Part shown: positions 13,601 to 25,600 of the stretch, one piece after another
Position numbering within the stretch: the first letter of the stretch is position 1
Layout of the letters: each line of letters begins with the position of its first letter
Source: Gorsachius magnificus
Lineage: Eukaryota; Chordata; Aves; Pelecaniformes; Ardeidae
Direction: 5' to 3'
Assembly (NCBI GenBank): GCA_034008185.1
Contig: CM067109.1
Coordinates: 29,854,885-29,918,884, forward strand
Length of the DNA stretch: 64,000 nt
Translations under genes and position numbers: made by a program
Notes under the pieces: model-generated
Seen by the model: only the letters and a program-made list of their open reading frames with translations
Database searches by the model: none
Told to the model about the DNA's origin: nothing

Positions 13601-16600
13601 GTCCCTGGTGGTGCCTGAGGAACGTAACAGCCTGTAAAGAAATTAATGTTGAGTAGTAGTTTGTAGAATGTGGGTATATTTGAGAGAGAAAGAGAGAGAG
13701 ACTGACTCCTGGGTCTCTTGAGAAGGGTCTTAAAGCAGTTTACTTGAGTGCCTCAGAGGATTAGGATCAATACTTTGAACGTTACCCAGTATATCTGGAG
13801 TTCTCAGAAGTCAGTATTCACCAAGAGAGAGATTGTGGATCCTGGAAAACAGCTAGAGATTGATCTGTGTGAGGTCCGCAGAGGTCTCTGAAGTGACATG
13901 AGGTGAAAACTTCTGCAGGAGGTGGATTCGACAAAATGTCAAAATAGCTGCCATAAGCTTAATTCTCTTATTTTAACCCCATTATTCACTGTTGATTCAA
14001 ATGAACTACAGTCAAACTTCTCTAATGATAAGTAACTGTCAGCAGCTTCTTCCTGGTCCAAAATCCAGGCCTGTTATTTTCATGTGATCTCTACATGCAT
14101 AGCCATTTTTGAGTAAGGCTTTTCCCCACTGCCTGTGCTGTAGAGCCTGGGATTGTTTGTGTTTGACAAATGGTAGCATGCAAAGGTTATTAACCCTTCA
14201 GGAAGATAGGAATCTCTCTGACATGCTCCGATTATGTGCTAGGGAAGTGCGTCACCGATGCGTGCAATACAGCAAAACCTACATGTAGAGTCCCTCTCCA
14301 CAATTCCACCCATGGCTGCTGGTCATTTCTCCTTTCCTGCTTCCTCAGGCAGAGAACTGAGAAATTTTTAAAACAGGTGGAATCATGAACAGGAGCCTGA
14401 GATATTCTGACTGCCTTTTGCTTTGTTGGCTTTTTTCTTCACAGGTGGACTGATGCATGTAAATATTTTGAATCCTTCTGCTTTGATGGTTAAATTTTAT
14501 TGGGTTTCTTTTAATGCTGTTGCTGGTAAATTTGGGTTTTTTCACTTCTTTTATACAAATCATATGACCCTAGCTATCTCAGTTGTTTCTGTCCCACAAA
14601 GAATGAAAAGACCTTGAAATGAGATTTATCAGATTGTCTGATAAACTGAAGAGTTACAAAACTATCCTTTGTTTAAGAAAATTTCCAGAGAGTAGGCTGG
14701 TTAATGCTTGTTGTATTTTGAAGAATAAATAGCTATCAGTAACTACCACCAAAACTGTAGCAATTACAAAAAGACTTAAATATTTCCAAACATGAACCTT
14801 TTAGAACATGAGAACAGCTGCACTGGGCTGTATCAAAAGTCCATCTGTCTAGTGGCAGATGCCAATGGAAAGACTGGATCAGAAAGGACATTCATAGGAT
14901 ATCCTCCTTCTGCTTCCTTCAAAGGTGCTCCCAGCAAGGTGGGTTTAGGAACTTCTTGAGCCAGAGATGATGCCTTTGTGTTTAATAGTCATGGGTGGAA
15001 TTTTCTTCCATGTTTGTACCTAATGTTTTTTTTAACCCTTCTAAATTTTTGGCCTCCTGGTAGGAATAAATTCTACCTTTGAGTTACGCCTTATGAAAAA
15101 GTGCTGGGTTTTGCTTCTTTTAAACCCGATACTTGCTGATTTCATCTGATACCATGCCTGTAATGCAACACCTCTTGTAGGGAAACCAAGGCAGAGAATA
15201 TTGGTGGCAGTGTCAGAGATGAGACTGGAATTACCATGATATGACATCGTGCCCTGTGCTCGGAACATTACATTGTAATTCAATCCTATAATCTATGAAA
15301 TTATACCTGAATTTATCTGCCATGCAGCAGCATGCTGGATAAAACTGCTCTGTAATACTGCTTTGAAGAAAAATAAACAACCTAGTAGTTTCCGTAGATA
15401 TAGCTATGTACAATATTTATGTTTTATGTACCATGGAGGATGGTAGCATGTTGGTCATCAAACTGGAGAATTGTGGTAATAGTTTAGTCAGCAAAAGGAC
15501 ATAGATCACATCAAAATGAAGGAGCATAGAAGCAAGCAGAAAGTTCCCACAGGACTATAGGGCAGCCCTTAGTCCGACTGTCAGACCCATGCTGATGCTG
15601 TTGCTGCCTGAAGTTTGTTCTTGCATGGGCAGGTGGTCAATGCGATGGAGTCTGGAGAAACAGCAGCAGCCTCCCTGTCTGAAGACACCTCTGTGGTGTT
15701 GAGCCCCTGCTGTTGCTTCCTTATGACAGTCCTTCCTCCTTCAGTGTTCCAGGCTTATTGCTGCCAGCAGGGCTCTGAGGAGGGGAAGAGGCTTGGGAAA
15801 GGGAGGGGTTGGAAAAATAGCAAAAGGGGAAAAGGGGAAAAAGAGGAAAGGGGAAGTGCATGAAAGAGGAGAGGGTTTTGGGGGAGGAAGGGAGAGGAGA
15901 AGACAGCAACGAAGAGGCACTGTTTAAAATAAAGCTGGCATCATCAAGAGAGAATGCTCCTGCCATTACAGAGCTTTTCTTCACATTGTAAGATTAACCA
16001 CCCTGTGCTTATTCAGAACTTGAACTCGTCCTCGTGTTGAAATAGTTTATGTTGTCATAGTTTGTGATGTATACGTCCAACTGAAACTAAGAGAGGGCTG
16101 CGGCTTCTTTCATCTTACAGAGATGTTGCAAGGCATTGCTCTTTTAGAAAAGCTTACTACCAAATATGTAAGCAGAATTATGGTGTAGAAACTCTGTCAA
16201 TGGAGTTTTATATTTATGACTCTAAACGTATTGCAGTTTTATGGACAAGAGACATGAAATATGATTTAAAGGGATAAACTGAACTTGACTGCAAAAGTTT
16301 TGTCCTTGCTTCTTCCATGGAGGCATCTTGAACTGGATGTAAAAAATAGGTGGTTTTCCTTTTGTATGAGTGTATTTTCCTCCTCACTAAGGAGTCTTGC
16401 TGTAGCCAAGATTTAATCTTTATGATTAATGTATTGATAACAATAAATAACCAGCTTTTCATTATAATCAACAAATAATAAAATTTCACTGATACCTCAG
16501 TGTCAGACAATGCTGAAAACGCTGGGAAGGTTTCTTGCAGAAAAAAAGCGAGTTGTATTTTCAACTCTGTCATTTTCAGCTGCGCTCTAGTTGGTTCTTC

Positions 16601-19600
16601 CAGTCCCTTACAAATTAAGGACATAAACTTCAGTTAGTAGTTTTTGTTATATATGAAAATTAAGTGCTTTTGAATAAAACAGCTGAGCGGACTATTTTTA
16701 TCCTTAATATGCAAGTTAGTTTTCTTCCATATTAAACTTAAAAGAATAGGCTTCATCTGTTACTCATTCTTGGATTATCCAATAAAATGAAACGTTCTAG
16801 GTTGCTAGTTACATCACGTATTCATTTATTTTCTGTTTCTTCCTACCATTTTAATGCAGAATGCTTTCAAAGAGATTCAGAAGCTTATACCCAACAACTG
16901 GAGGGGTTTTGCGTGTTGCAAAGGTCTCCCCTAAGTGAAAAAGATTAACGCAGGCACAGCACGTGCTGTGTAGTAGAATCAGATCTGCATGTAGTTACCT
17001 GACGCGTTGAGTGTTGCTCCGTGTTTCAACATGTTGAACGACCAGTCTGATGGTAAGCTTAGGCATGGTAGTATTCCCTTGCTGGTGAAGTGTGCCTGTA
17101 GTTCAGTTTCACCCAGTGGAAGCTGCTGAATATCCTTTGTGCTGAATGGTGCCTGCAAGGCACAGTTCTGAGTAAGGGGATGGGGCAGGAATTGCTGGAA
17201 GGCATTATACGTCCCAGAGAAACCCAGACTTCTTTAGGCTGTAGAAAAGCTGTAACATCTTCTTGTATAATGCAAACCTAGCCAAGGCCAGTTTTCTTTC
17301 TTTCATCTCCCTGTGACCTCTAGGAAAGAAGATGCTCAGGGACATAGGAAAGAAGGGTCCTCTTCTTTTACTGTCCCACTTTTTTTCTTGCCTTTTTGTG
17401 GAGTTGGTCTAAAACTAACGAAGGCCCCATGCCATGCACATTCACAGGCTGCTACTTTCTGCCTGTTACTCAGGCAGGGCAACAGGCAGCACAGTGCTCA
17501 CCCATGACAGAGTCATCAATTTGTTTTAAAGTGTTCTGAGATGAAACTACTGGGATTGCTGCCACTCACAGGTGACATAAGTTTTATTTGCATATAAAAC
17601 ATCCATCTGCTTTGGTGTTGGTCAGTACGAAATATTTTAACAAAATGGTCAAACTGTCAAAATAAGCAATTAATTTTTTTATATTACTTATCAAACAAAA
17701 GAAGCAAAGTAACAGTGTTGTGGGGCTGGGTGTGTACATGTAAGGATATATGGTTGCCTGTTACACACCTCTGTCCTGTTAGTTTTGTTCAACTGTCTTT
17801 CTGTGCTGCCTTCTGGTTTTTGACGACTGTATTTTCGCAGACCGTAGAAGAGATTGAGGGTGTACTGGGACGTGACCTTTACCCGAACCTATCTGAAGAG
17901 AGATCTCGTTGGGAAAAGGAGCTGGCTGGCTTGCGGGAAGAGAATGAGAGCCTCACGGCGATGCTGTGTAGCAAAGAGGAGGAGCTGAACCGGACCAAGG
18001 CCACCATGAACGCTATTCGTGAAGAGAGGGACAGACTGCGTAGAAGGGTAAGGCTGCTGCATAGATGGTGGCTTCTTGTTCCTCTGAGCCTGTATAATTT
18101 TGTCACCAGGACAAGCTTCTCTTTAATCTCCCTTCCTGTACTGGCTGTAAGGCTTTCTGGTTTTCAAGTTGAGCTACACAAATTACAGAACTAGGACAAA
18201 ACTGCACATAATTGAAGAAGAGTGTGTGATGAAATGCCAAGGTGTACAACAACCTGATGTCAGAAATCGTGTGTTAACAGAAAACCTGATACTCATCTCC
18301 AAGCAAGCATATGTAACTTGTCTATAGAGAAAGCAGATGTTCCTTTAGTGAATTTTCCTGTGAGGCATTTTTTCTCCTCTAAACAACAAATATTTCTTTG
18401 TTTTTGATGGGAATTCGGTTTGTGATTAGGAGAAAGAAAAAGAGCAGGGCTCCTGTCAGTGGGTAATAGTTCTCAGGACTGAACAATAAGTAGTCCCAGC
18501 CATGTCCTGCTTCCCTGTCTACATTTTATGATACTGCAAGGTCAGATAAAGGCCTTGTGCTTTGTGTGGAGTCCAAAGTGAAAAAAAAAAAACCCTGCAA
18601 ATTTGTTCACAAAAAAGACAAAAGACCTAAGAGAACGTGAGCCCAATCTCTGTTACTTTTAGAATTTGTTAGCTTTGCCCCTGTTAAATTGCAGAGTTTT
18701 GGCTAGATGTGAAATAATTTTGGTTTTAAAACAGAGAGTTTCATGTTTGTGTTCTATTTGAGTCACAATTTAATCCACTGTATCTTGGTAAAATTATTGG
18801 AAGTGTTGCTTTTTACCTACTGGCAACAGATTGAGCTTTTATGCAAAAACTGTGTTTCTAAAATAACGTTGTTCTGTAGTGACTGTATCATCGAATACTG
18901 TGTTCAGTTTTGGGCCCCTCACTACAAGAAAGATGTTGCCTTGCTGGAACAGGTCCAGAGGAGAGCAACCAAGCTGGTGAGGGGTCTGGAGCACAAGTCA
19001 TACGAGGAGCGGCTGAGGGAACTGGGGTTGTTTAGCCTGGAGAAGAGGAGGCTGAGGGGAGACCTGATCGCCCTCTACAACTGCCTGACAGGAGGGTGTA
19101 GCGAGGTGGGGGTCGGCCTCTTCTCCCTGGTAACAGATGATAGGACAAGGGGGAATGGCTTGAAGCTGCGCCAGGGCAGGTTTAGGCTAGACATTAGGAA
19201 AAACTTCTTCACCGAGAGGGTTGTCAGGCTCTGGGATGGGCTGCCCAGGGAGGTGGTGGAGTCCTCATCCCTGGAGGTCTTTAAAAGAAGGATAGATGAG
19301 GTGCTTAGGGACATGGTTTAGTGGTGGGATGGCAGTGCTAGGTTAACGGTTGGACTCAATGATCTTAAAGGTCTTTTCCAACTGAGGTGATTCTATGATT
19401 CTATTCTATGATTCTATGATTTTAGCATGAAGCTGCGTTGTGTGAGACTTCCAGTCTTCAGATATTGAGCCACAAACTACCTATGCAATACTCCCTAGCC
19501 TCTCTTAACACTAAAAAAAGGGTATGTGTGATGAGGGAAGAATGGTACAATCTGCTATCATATAAAACAAGACCACTTCAACTTTTCCTTTGTAAAATTT

Positions 19601-22600
19601 AGTTTTATTATATACACCGTAGATGTAAGTTGTTTTCAGTCCTGAAGTTTTTGGACTGGTTTTATAGTGGCACTTCTTTTTAAACAAAGGTGGTACTATC
19701 TCTTGAGCTACAGAAGTAGCATTTATGCATCTGGTAAATTATTGCAGGATTGGGGTGGGGAGGGGCAAGTGGGCAGAGAAATAGAGCTTGTGCTTGTGAA
19801 ATTTGCTTACCCAAATGTAGATACTGGCACTGCAGATCATAACAGGTCAATATTGGGATGTCAAACAAGAAAAAAACAGGTGACCTTGAGGATAGATTTA
19901 ATAGAAAAAGATAATTTTGAGAAGAGTGGAACACAAGTTAAGGTGCTTAAAAGATTGGTAACAAGAACTGCTGACAGCCAGGAGCTCCTCAGTTAAAAAT
20001 CAGAAAAGGGGAAAGAATTGTTGTACTGTCAGGGATCACCATGGGCTCAGCTGTTGATGCATGGTGGCAAATTCAATCCTAAGATCTGCCAGATAAGTTA
20101 TTTCCAGTAGAGATTGGAAAGAGTGGTGAGATCTGATCTAGAATATTATACGTAGTTCTTATCTCTTACTCTTGAAAAAGTTCAGTTTATACTGGCAAAA
20201 CAAAGACGTAGAAGATGGTCAGAGAACTGGGCAGCTTACTTGGAGGAGTGACTTAAAGAGATGGTCCTGTTCAACTTGGCAAAGCAAAATCTGAATTTAA
20301 TTTCTCTTTACAAGTACTGGAGGAGGCAAGTAAGAATGGGAGCTAATGGCTGTTCAAACTTAGGGACAAAACTGGAGCAAGAACAGATTAATATAAACCA
20401 GTTGTGGCTATATTAGGCCAGAAATTACACTGTGAGGTGTCTAACAGACAAGAGGACTGTGGTTCTGAAGAAACAGTAAGGAGGAAGGCTACTCCTTTCA
20501 GCTATCTTGAAAATGGAACTTTAAAATATTAAAGTTATGTTTCTATAATGAAACGTAGGACTATGCAAGGATACCTATTAAAACCAGGATCATTACATTA
20601 GGATTGTATCCAAAGGAAAGCAAAAAAGCGGACTTCTAATTGGCCCGGTTAATACAGCTGCATTAATGCTAGAGCTACCCTTAGTATCTCTGCACGAAAC
20701 TGTTAGTTTTGTCTGGCTGCCAGCAGTAGCAGAGGGTTGGATGAGATGATGAGGAAGACGCTGTTTAATTCTCTGTGTGCGCGTACTGCTTGACTTGGTT
20801 GGTCTATATTGGAATCCCCAGTGGACCAAGCATTTGTGGAGCCACGCACGTACTGGCTATGTTACGGAATATTTCACGATTTCCTTAGCATAGACAGGGC
20901 CTGGGACTGGAAGGGTAAGGTGTTAATCGTGCTGATCTAGTAGTGGCCGGCCTGTCTGCGGGAACTGTTAGCGGGGATGCTGCTTGCGTTACTGATGTCC
21001 TTCTGTCATGGAAGCATCTCTGGTGGAAACAGAATTGAGGTCATCTGCTTGTTTCACGTAAGCGGCTAGAGGAATTGCCAAACGATAGCAGCAGTGGGAC
21101 GTTACTGACCCGAATTGTGTTCGGACCGCTGGGTAAGTCTTGAATTGCTCCGTAGAGACTGAGAGCTGTCTTTTGTATACAGCAAGCCAGTTTGAATGTT
21201 CATTCTCCTTTAATTAAGGAAATTCTTCTTGGACAGATTGGATAGATGTCTTCCCCAGTAGATGGAGGGTTAATGTTGGATTGGCCCAGAGCATAGCAAA
21301 ATCAAGCAGCCTCTATATTCAGGCACAGCTGGCAGGGTTTTTTGGTTTGTGTCTTTTTTTTTTTTTTTTTTTTCAGTTGTTTTCATTTAGTTTGCACCTA
21401 TAGAGGACTTTATTGAAGTATGGTTTTTAATATCATCCTGAACTGGTGGAACAACTGGTTTATTGCCCCGACCAGGGAAGTTTGTTCATGGCATATGACC
21501 CTGTCAGCAGCACCATGCAATTGTTGCGCTGGAAACCATATTTGCATTCTTAATGTAACATTGTGTCCATAGTTGCAACAAAATAAATGTTTTCTCTGAC
21601 CTCTTAACTATTTTCTGTATGCCACCTGAACTCAGAGTCACTTCAGATTATTTCCCTGGAGAGTGGGAAAGGAGATCCAGCTAAAATTTAGTTATTGTTC
21701 TTCTCAAATTAAATTGGGTGAAGCAAATAAGCTTGAAGTTGACCAGATCAATAGGTCTGTTACTTTAGACCAATGTCTGTAATCAAGCAGAGTGCTTTCA
21801 ATACATTTTTCTCAGGCTTGTTGGAGATCTAATTTAATTAGGTATTTGCTGTGCTCAGTTAACAGATTGAGCTGCTTTCTAGAACAGTAGCTAAGAAACA
21901 ACATACTTATGGAGTCTGTTTCTCACGGGTCATTAGTAAATGAGGTAATCGCTTATTTCAGTAGGGTGCCTGCAGCGTAGCAGCTGATTTCATAGTGCAG
22001 AGGTTTATTTTACTTCTGTATGATATTGACGTATTAGAAATAAAATCTGTTTAAGTCTGGGCCAGTCAACACCCCAGAAACTGCTTACGTATAGCCGACC
22101 ATAATCCTGAATCCAGTAATACAGATGAGGTGCTGGGGAACTTCTGTGCCAGTTCATGGGATTAATATTATTATTACATAAGAATAAGATTGTAATTGGG
22201 TCAGCGCTATTTACAACTGCGATATGTAGTAATAGGCTTAAATAGTAGTAGAAACAGTAATATTTGTGTTCCTACAGAGAATCTTTGTATCCACCAGGGG
22301 AGTCAGATGAGCAGCACCGATACAGCGTATAAATTCCATCATGAGTGCAAAGCAAGAGTCGTGGGGCTTTTAACTACTGCCTGTGAAAGTTTCCAGCTGA
22401 GCAGTGCCTCAGCACAGTCCCGGGCAGCGTGTGGGCATAAGCAGCAGTGGCTGTGGGCAGTGTTCAGGCTCCCCTGAGCCTGTCCTGAAGAGCCCAGTCT
22501 AAAGTGAAAAGGCAGTTCCAGCTCTGGAAGTCTGTTAAGTCTGTTCTCTGCATAAGCCATATGTCAACTTGTTCAGTTAATCAAATGCTTTTAGTTGTGA

Positions 22601-25600
22601 GGACTATTCTGTATCTGCTCCAAACTCAGCTGAATTCACCAAACCGACCAGAAGAAAACCAGACCTTATATTTTAGCTATCCTCAGCTTAAGACCTTAAT
22701 GAAAACATAATCTGCAGAGGAGTAGAGAAGCGCCATTTTAATGTGTGATCCCTCCACCTGCCCAGATTGCCCCCACTCCAAGAAACTTCATTTTATTATG
22801 AGGGCTAAATATCCCAAAATACCTTGTCCTTGCGAGGAGTTGTAACCTACCCAAACCACAGCAGGACTCAGATCCTTGGCCTTGCAGGCGTTCTTGGGCC
22901 CACGCTGTTCTCAGATGACACAAAGCTGGCATGAGCTGCTCCTCTGTCCTCGATTTGGCATCATTCCTGTTGAGATCAGAAGGTATTGTTCCAGATTTCT
23001 AGAGAACACTGATACGTTATGGGCCTTTAGAGATTATTGTCAGCTTGCACAGTTTAAAGCGATCCTTGAACTGCTCTGTCTCCTTGTCTCTCGGTGCACA
23101 CCAGAAACCTGCAGTAGCAGCCAAAAGCTATTTCCATTCTCCACCTCCTTCCATTGTGTGGTATTTGCTTATGCAAAATCTCCGCTTAGCTGTTAACTAA
23201 CTAGAGCTTTGCTTCTGTTTCCAAGCTTGTATGCAAATGCTCAGTGATTAATCTGAAATTAAATGAGAAAAAGCCTGAGACAGGCTTACTGCCCTCGCTT
23301 GTGTTTGTTTCTGCTGTGTGCTAGCCTGGATCAGAACACTTCTGTTGTGCTCAGGGCTTTTAGGGAATCCACCCTTCACCTCCCATGTCACGTCCTGCCA
23401 TGTCCTTCAGTTTCGTTGCTTTGCATCCTTTATAGAGGTGCAGCACCCAGATCTTTCCGCATGGAGCACTGCATGAGGGACTTTTGTCTGAAAGGTGTCA
23501 AAAGCAGAGGAGCCCTTGCTTGATAACATATTTGTATCACCCAGTGCACTGTAGCCTTTCCTGGTACTTAAAAAAGCTGTATGTATAAACCCTACCTGTC
23601 CCCCCGTAGCTTGTTGTGTCTGTGTGTTGTTCCCTTTCTCCATTCCTCAAAATAATTACTCAAACTGCAGATTGTTTTTTGGATCTGCCGGAGGAGTAGC
23701 ACTCCTAGTGACTGTTAAGTTCTTACATATTTCTTGAAAGGAGACATCTTTGCAGAGGAGAGAGATTCTGTAAATGCCTCCTTTGAACTGATGAGTGCAG
23801 GTCTAAGCTCATTCAGCTCCAGAGAATTCGCTGGGGAGATGGCCCATATAAATACCAGGAAAGACTTCTTTACCATACTCAGTCAACCACAACGGACAAC
23901 CTGTAGGAAATCAGACCTTGTTAGCTCTGGTGCTCATGATTTAAGAGGAGCTGAAAATTATCTGGCTGAAAATAATCGCCACTAGGCCTGATTGAAAGGT
24001 TAGGGGTGCTTTAGGCTGGGAAGGGCCCTCGCCACTCAGAGCAGCTTGAATTGTCACACAGGTATTTCATTTTCCATCTTCCCCCTCCACAGATTTGCAG
24101 TATGCATGTATGAACTGGAAAGTGGGAGAGGTATATATTCACTTCCTGTGGTTTGTTGTACTTCATCTTCCTCCTCTGTATAACAGGGAAAGAAAAATTG
24201 AAGAGGTGTTAAAATTCTGGGGAGAAAATGTTATTACTTGAAGGGTTCAAAGGTACTGCATAATGAAACAGGTCACGAGTAGGGTAGAAAGAAAAGAATG
24301 ACAGGCATGCCTCTCATTTGAAACTGGTTTAGGAACAAAAGCAGCAGGTGTCCTCTGAATGTGGAAATGAGTGATAAAACCAGGCAGTTTGTAGCTGTGC
24401 TTTTTAATTCAAGAATACGTTAACAAATCATGTAGTTGTGAGTATGCATCTGTAAAAAACAAAGAGTAAAAACATGTTTCTTAGATTCATGATTGTAGAT
24501 CATGAGCATATTCCACTGAAATATTTTCTATAACCCACTATGCATTTCTGCAAACATGTCCATGATGCCTGTTACAAAGTCTTCCATAAATCCAATATTA
24601 CTGTAGTGTGTCAGCCCCTTTTCTCTTCTACCCTTGCTGCATTTTTATTTAGTTCTTAAGGTACCCTTAGGAAATTATGCTTTATTTTTCCCTATTTCCT
24701 ACTCCAATTCTCAGTATTCAAAGGAAAAAATCAGAAGTGCAGCTAAACAACTGGTTCATTTTGCTAAACATCAAGTATTAATAAATAAAATTTCCAGTTA
24801 TTTAAGCGTGTATTAATAACTTGAGAAAGTCTGTTTGCATCTGGCTTTTCCTGGTATCTAGGCTATCCATTGCTCTGAAGTCTAATGGTTCTGTTGCCTT
24901 CTGTTTCCCTTGATGCCCCTGCTCCTGCTCTCTCCAAGGTGCCAGCACTTCTTCTGTAATTCTTTGGACTTCCTCCAGCTGTTTAGAAGATTTTTGCTCT
25001 TTCCTTTTTTTAAGACTTTCCTGTCTTTCAGTGGAAGTTCTTGTTTTTAGTTGGTTTTGTCTCTTAACTTGTCTTCACCCATTGGATTTTGTCAATTTTG
25101 GCATCCATTTCCTATAAGATCTGCCCTTCCTCTATCTCCCATTTCCAAGTGTTTATTGTGTCTCATGCATGGTACTGCAATTACCTTCATTCTACTAATA
25201 AACATAACCTTCAGAATAAATTATATTACATTGGTAACGACACTTAAGACTGGTGTAAGTATTGAGCAGGGGTGGTCAGACAATTTTTAATCATATTTTT
25301 TTAAACTAGTCTTTTCATAATTCATGCATTCACCAACCCAGAGAAGAAACTGGCTCTTCTGAATTCTTTTTTTCTTGATTCCTGTCCTTTGGCCTTCCTT
25401 TGTTTTTCCTGTAGAATTGCTGCTAGTAGGATGTACTTTCTGAGGAGATGGTGCATACCGCTCTGTTTACAGTGGAGGTTTTGGTGACCAGAAATAGTTA
25501 CCTAAGCTGTCTCTGGGTAGTCTGGTGGGTGAGCAGCCCAGTCATGAGACTGTGGCTTGATGAATGCGTGAATTGTGAGACTGGTGATTTTACAGGTCAG

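Larger units (their letters stand above)
12803..17840 (+). other. MCC intron 3 of window (5038 bp)
   Basis: GT...AG intron. It contains a MIR-like remnant just after the donor (about 12890-13165), a GA-rich patch at 13681-13702, an old CR1-like piece at about 14806-15060 and a polypurine tract at 15776-15916. The rest is plain AT-leaning intron. Confidence 0.88.

Noticed and set aside
18743..19321. 192-codon open frame as a possible gene
   Set aside because: Most of it is the C-terminal end of CR1 ORF2 in a truncated LINE; the upstream part is chance read-through.
23790..24060. Possible further old CR1 fragment
   Set aside because: A phrase like CCAGGAAAGACTTCTTTACC resembles a CR1 3' region, but the flanks do not follow the element in order.
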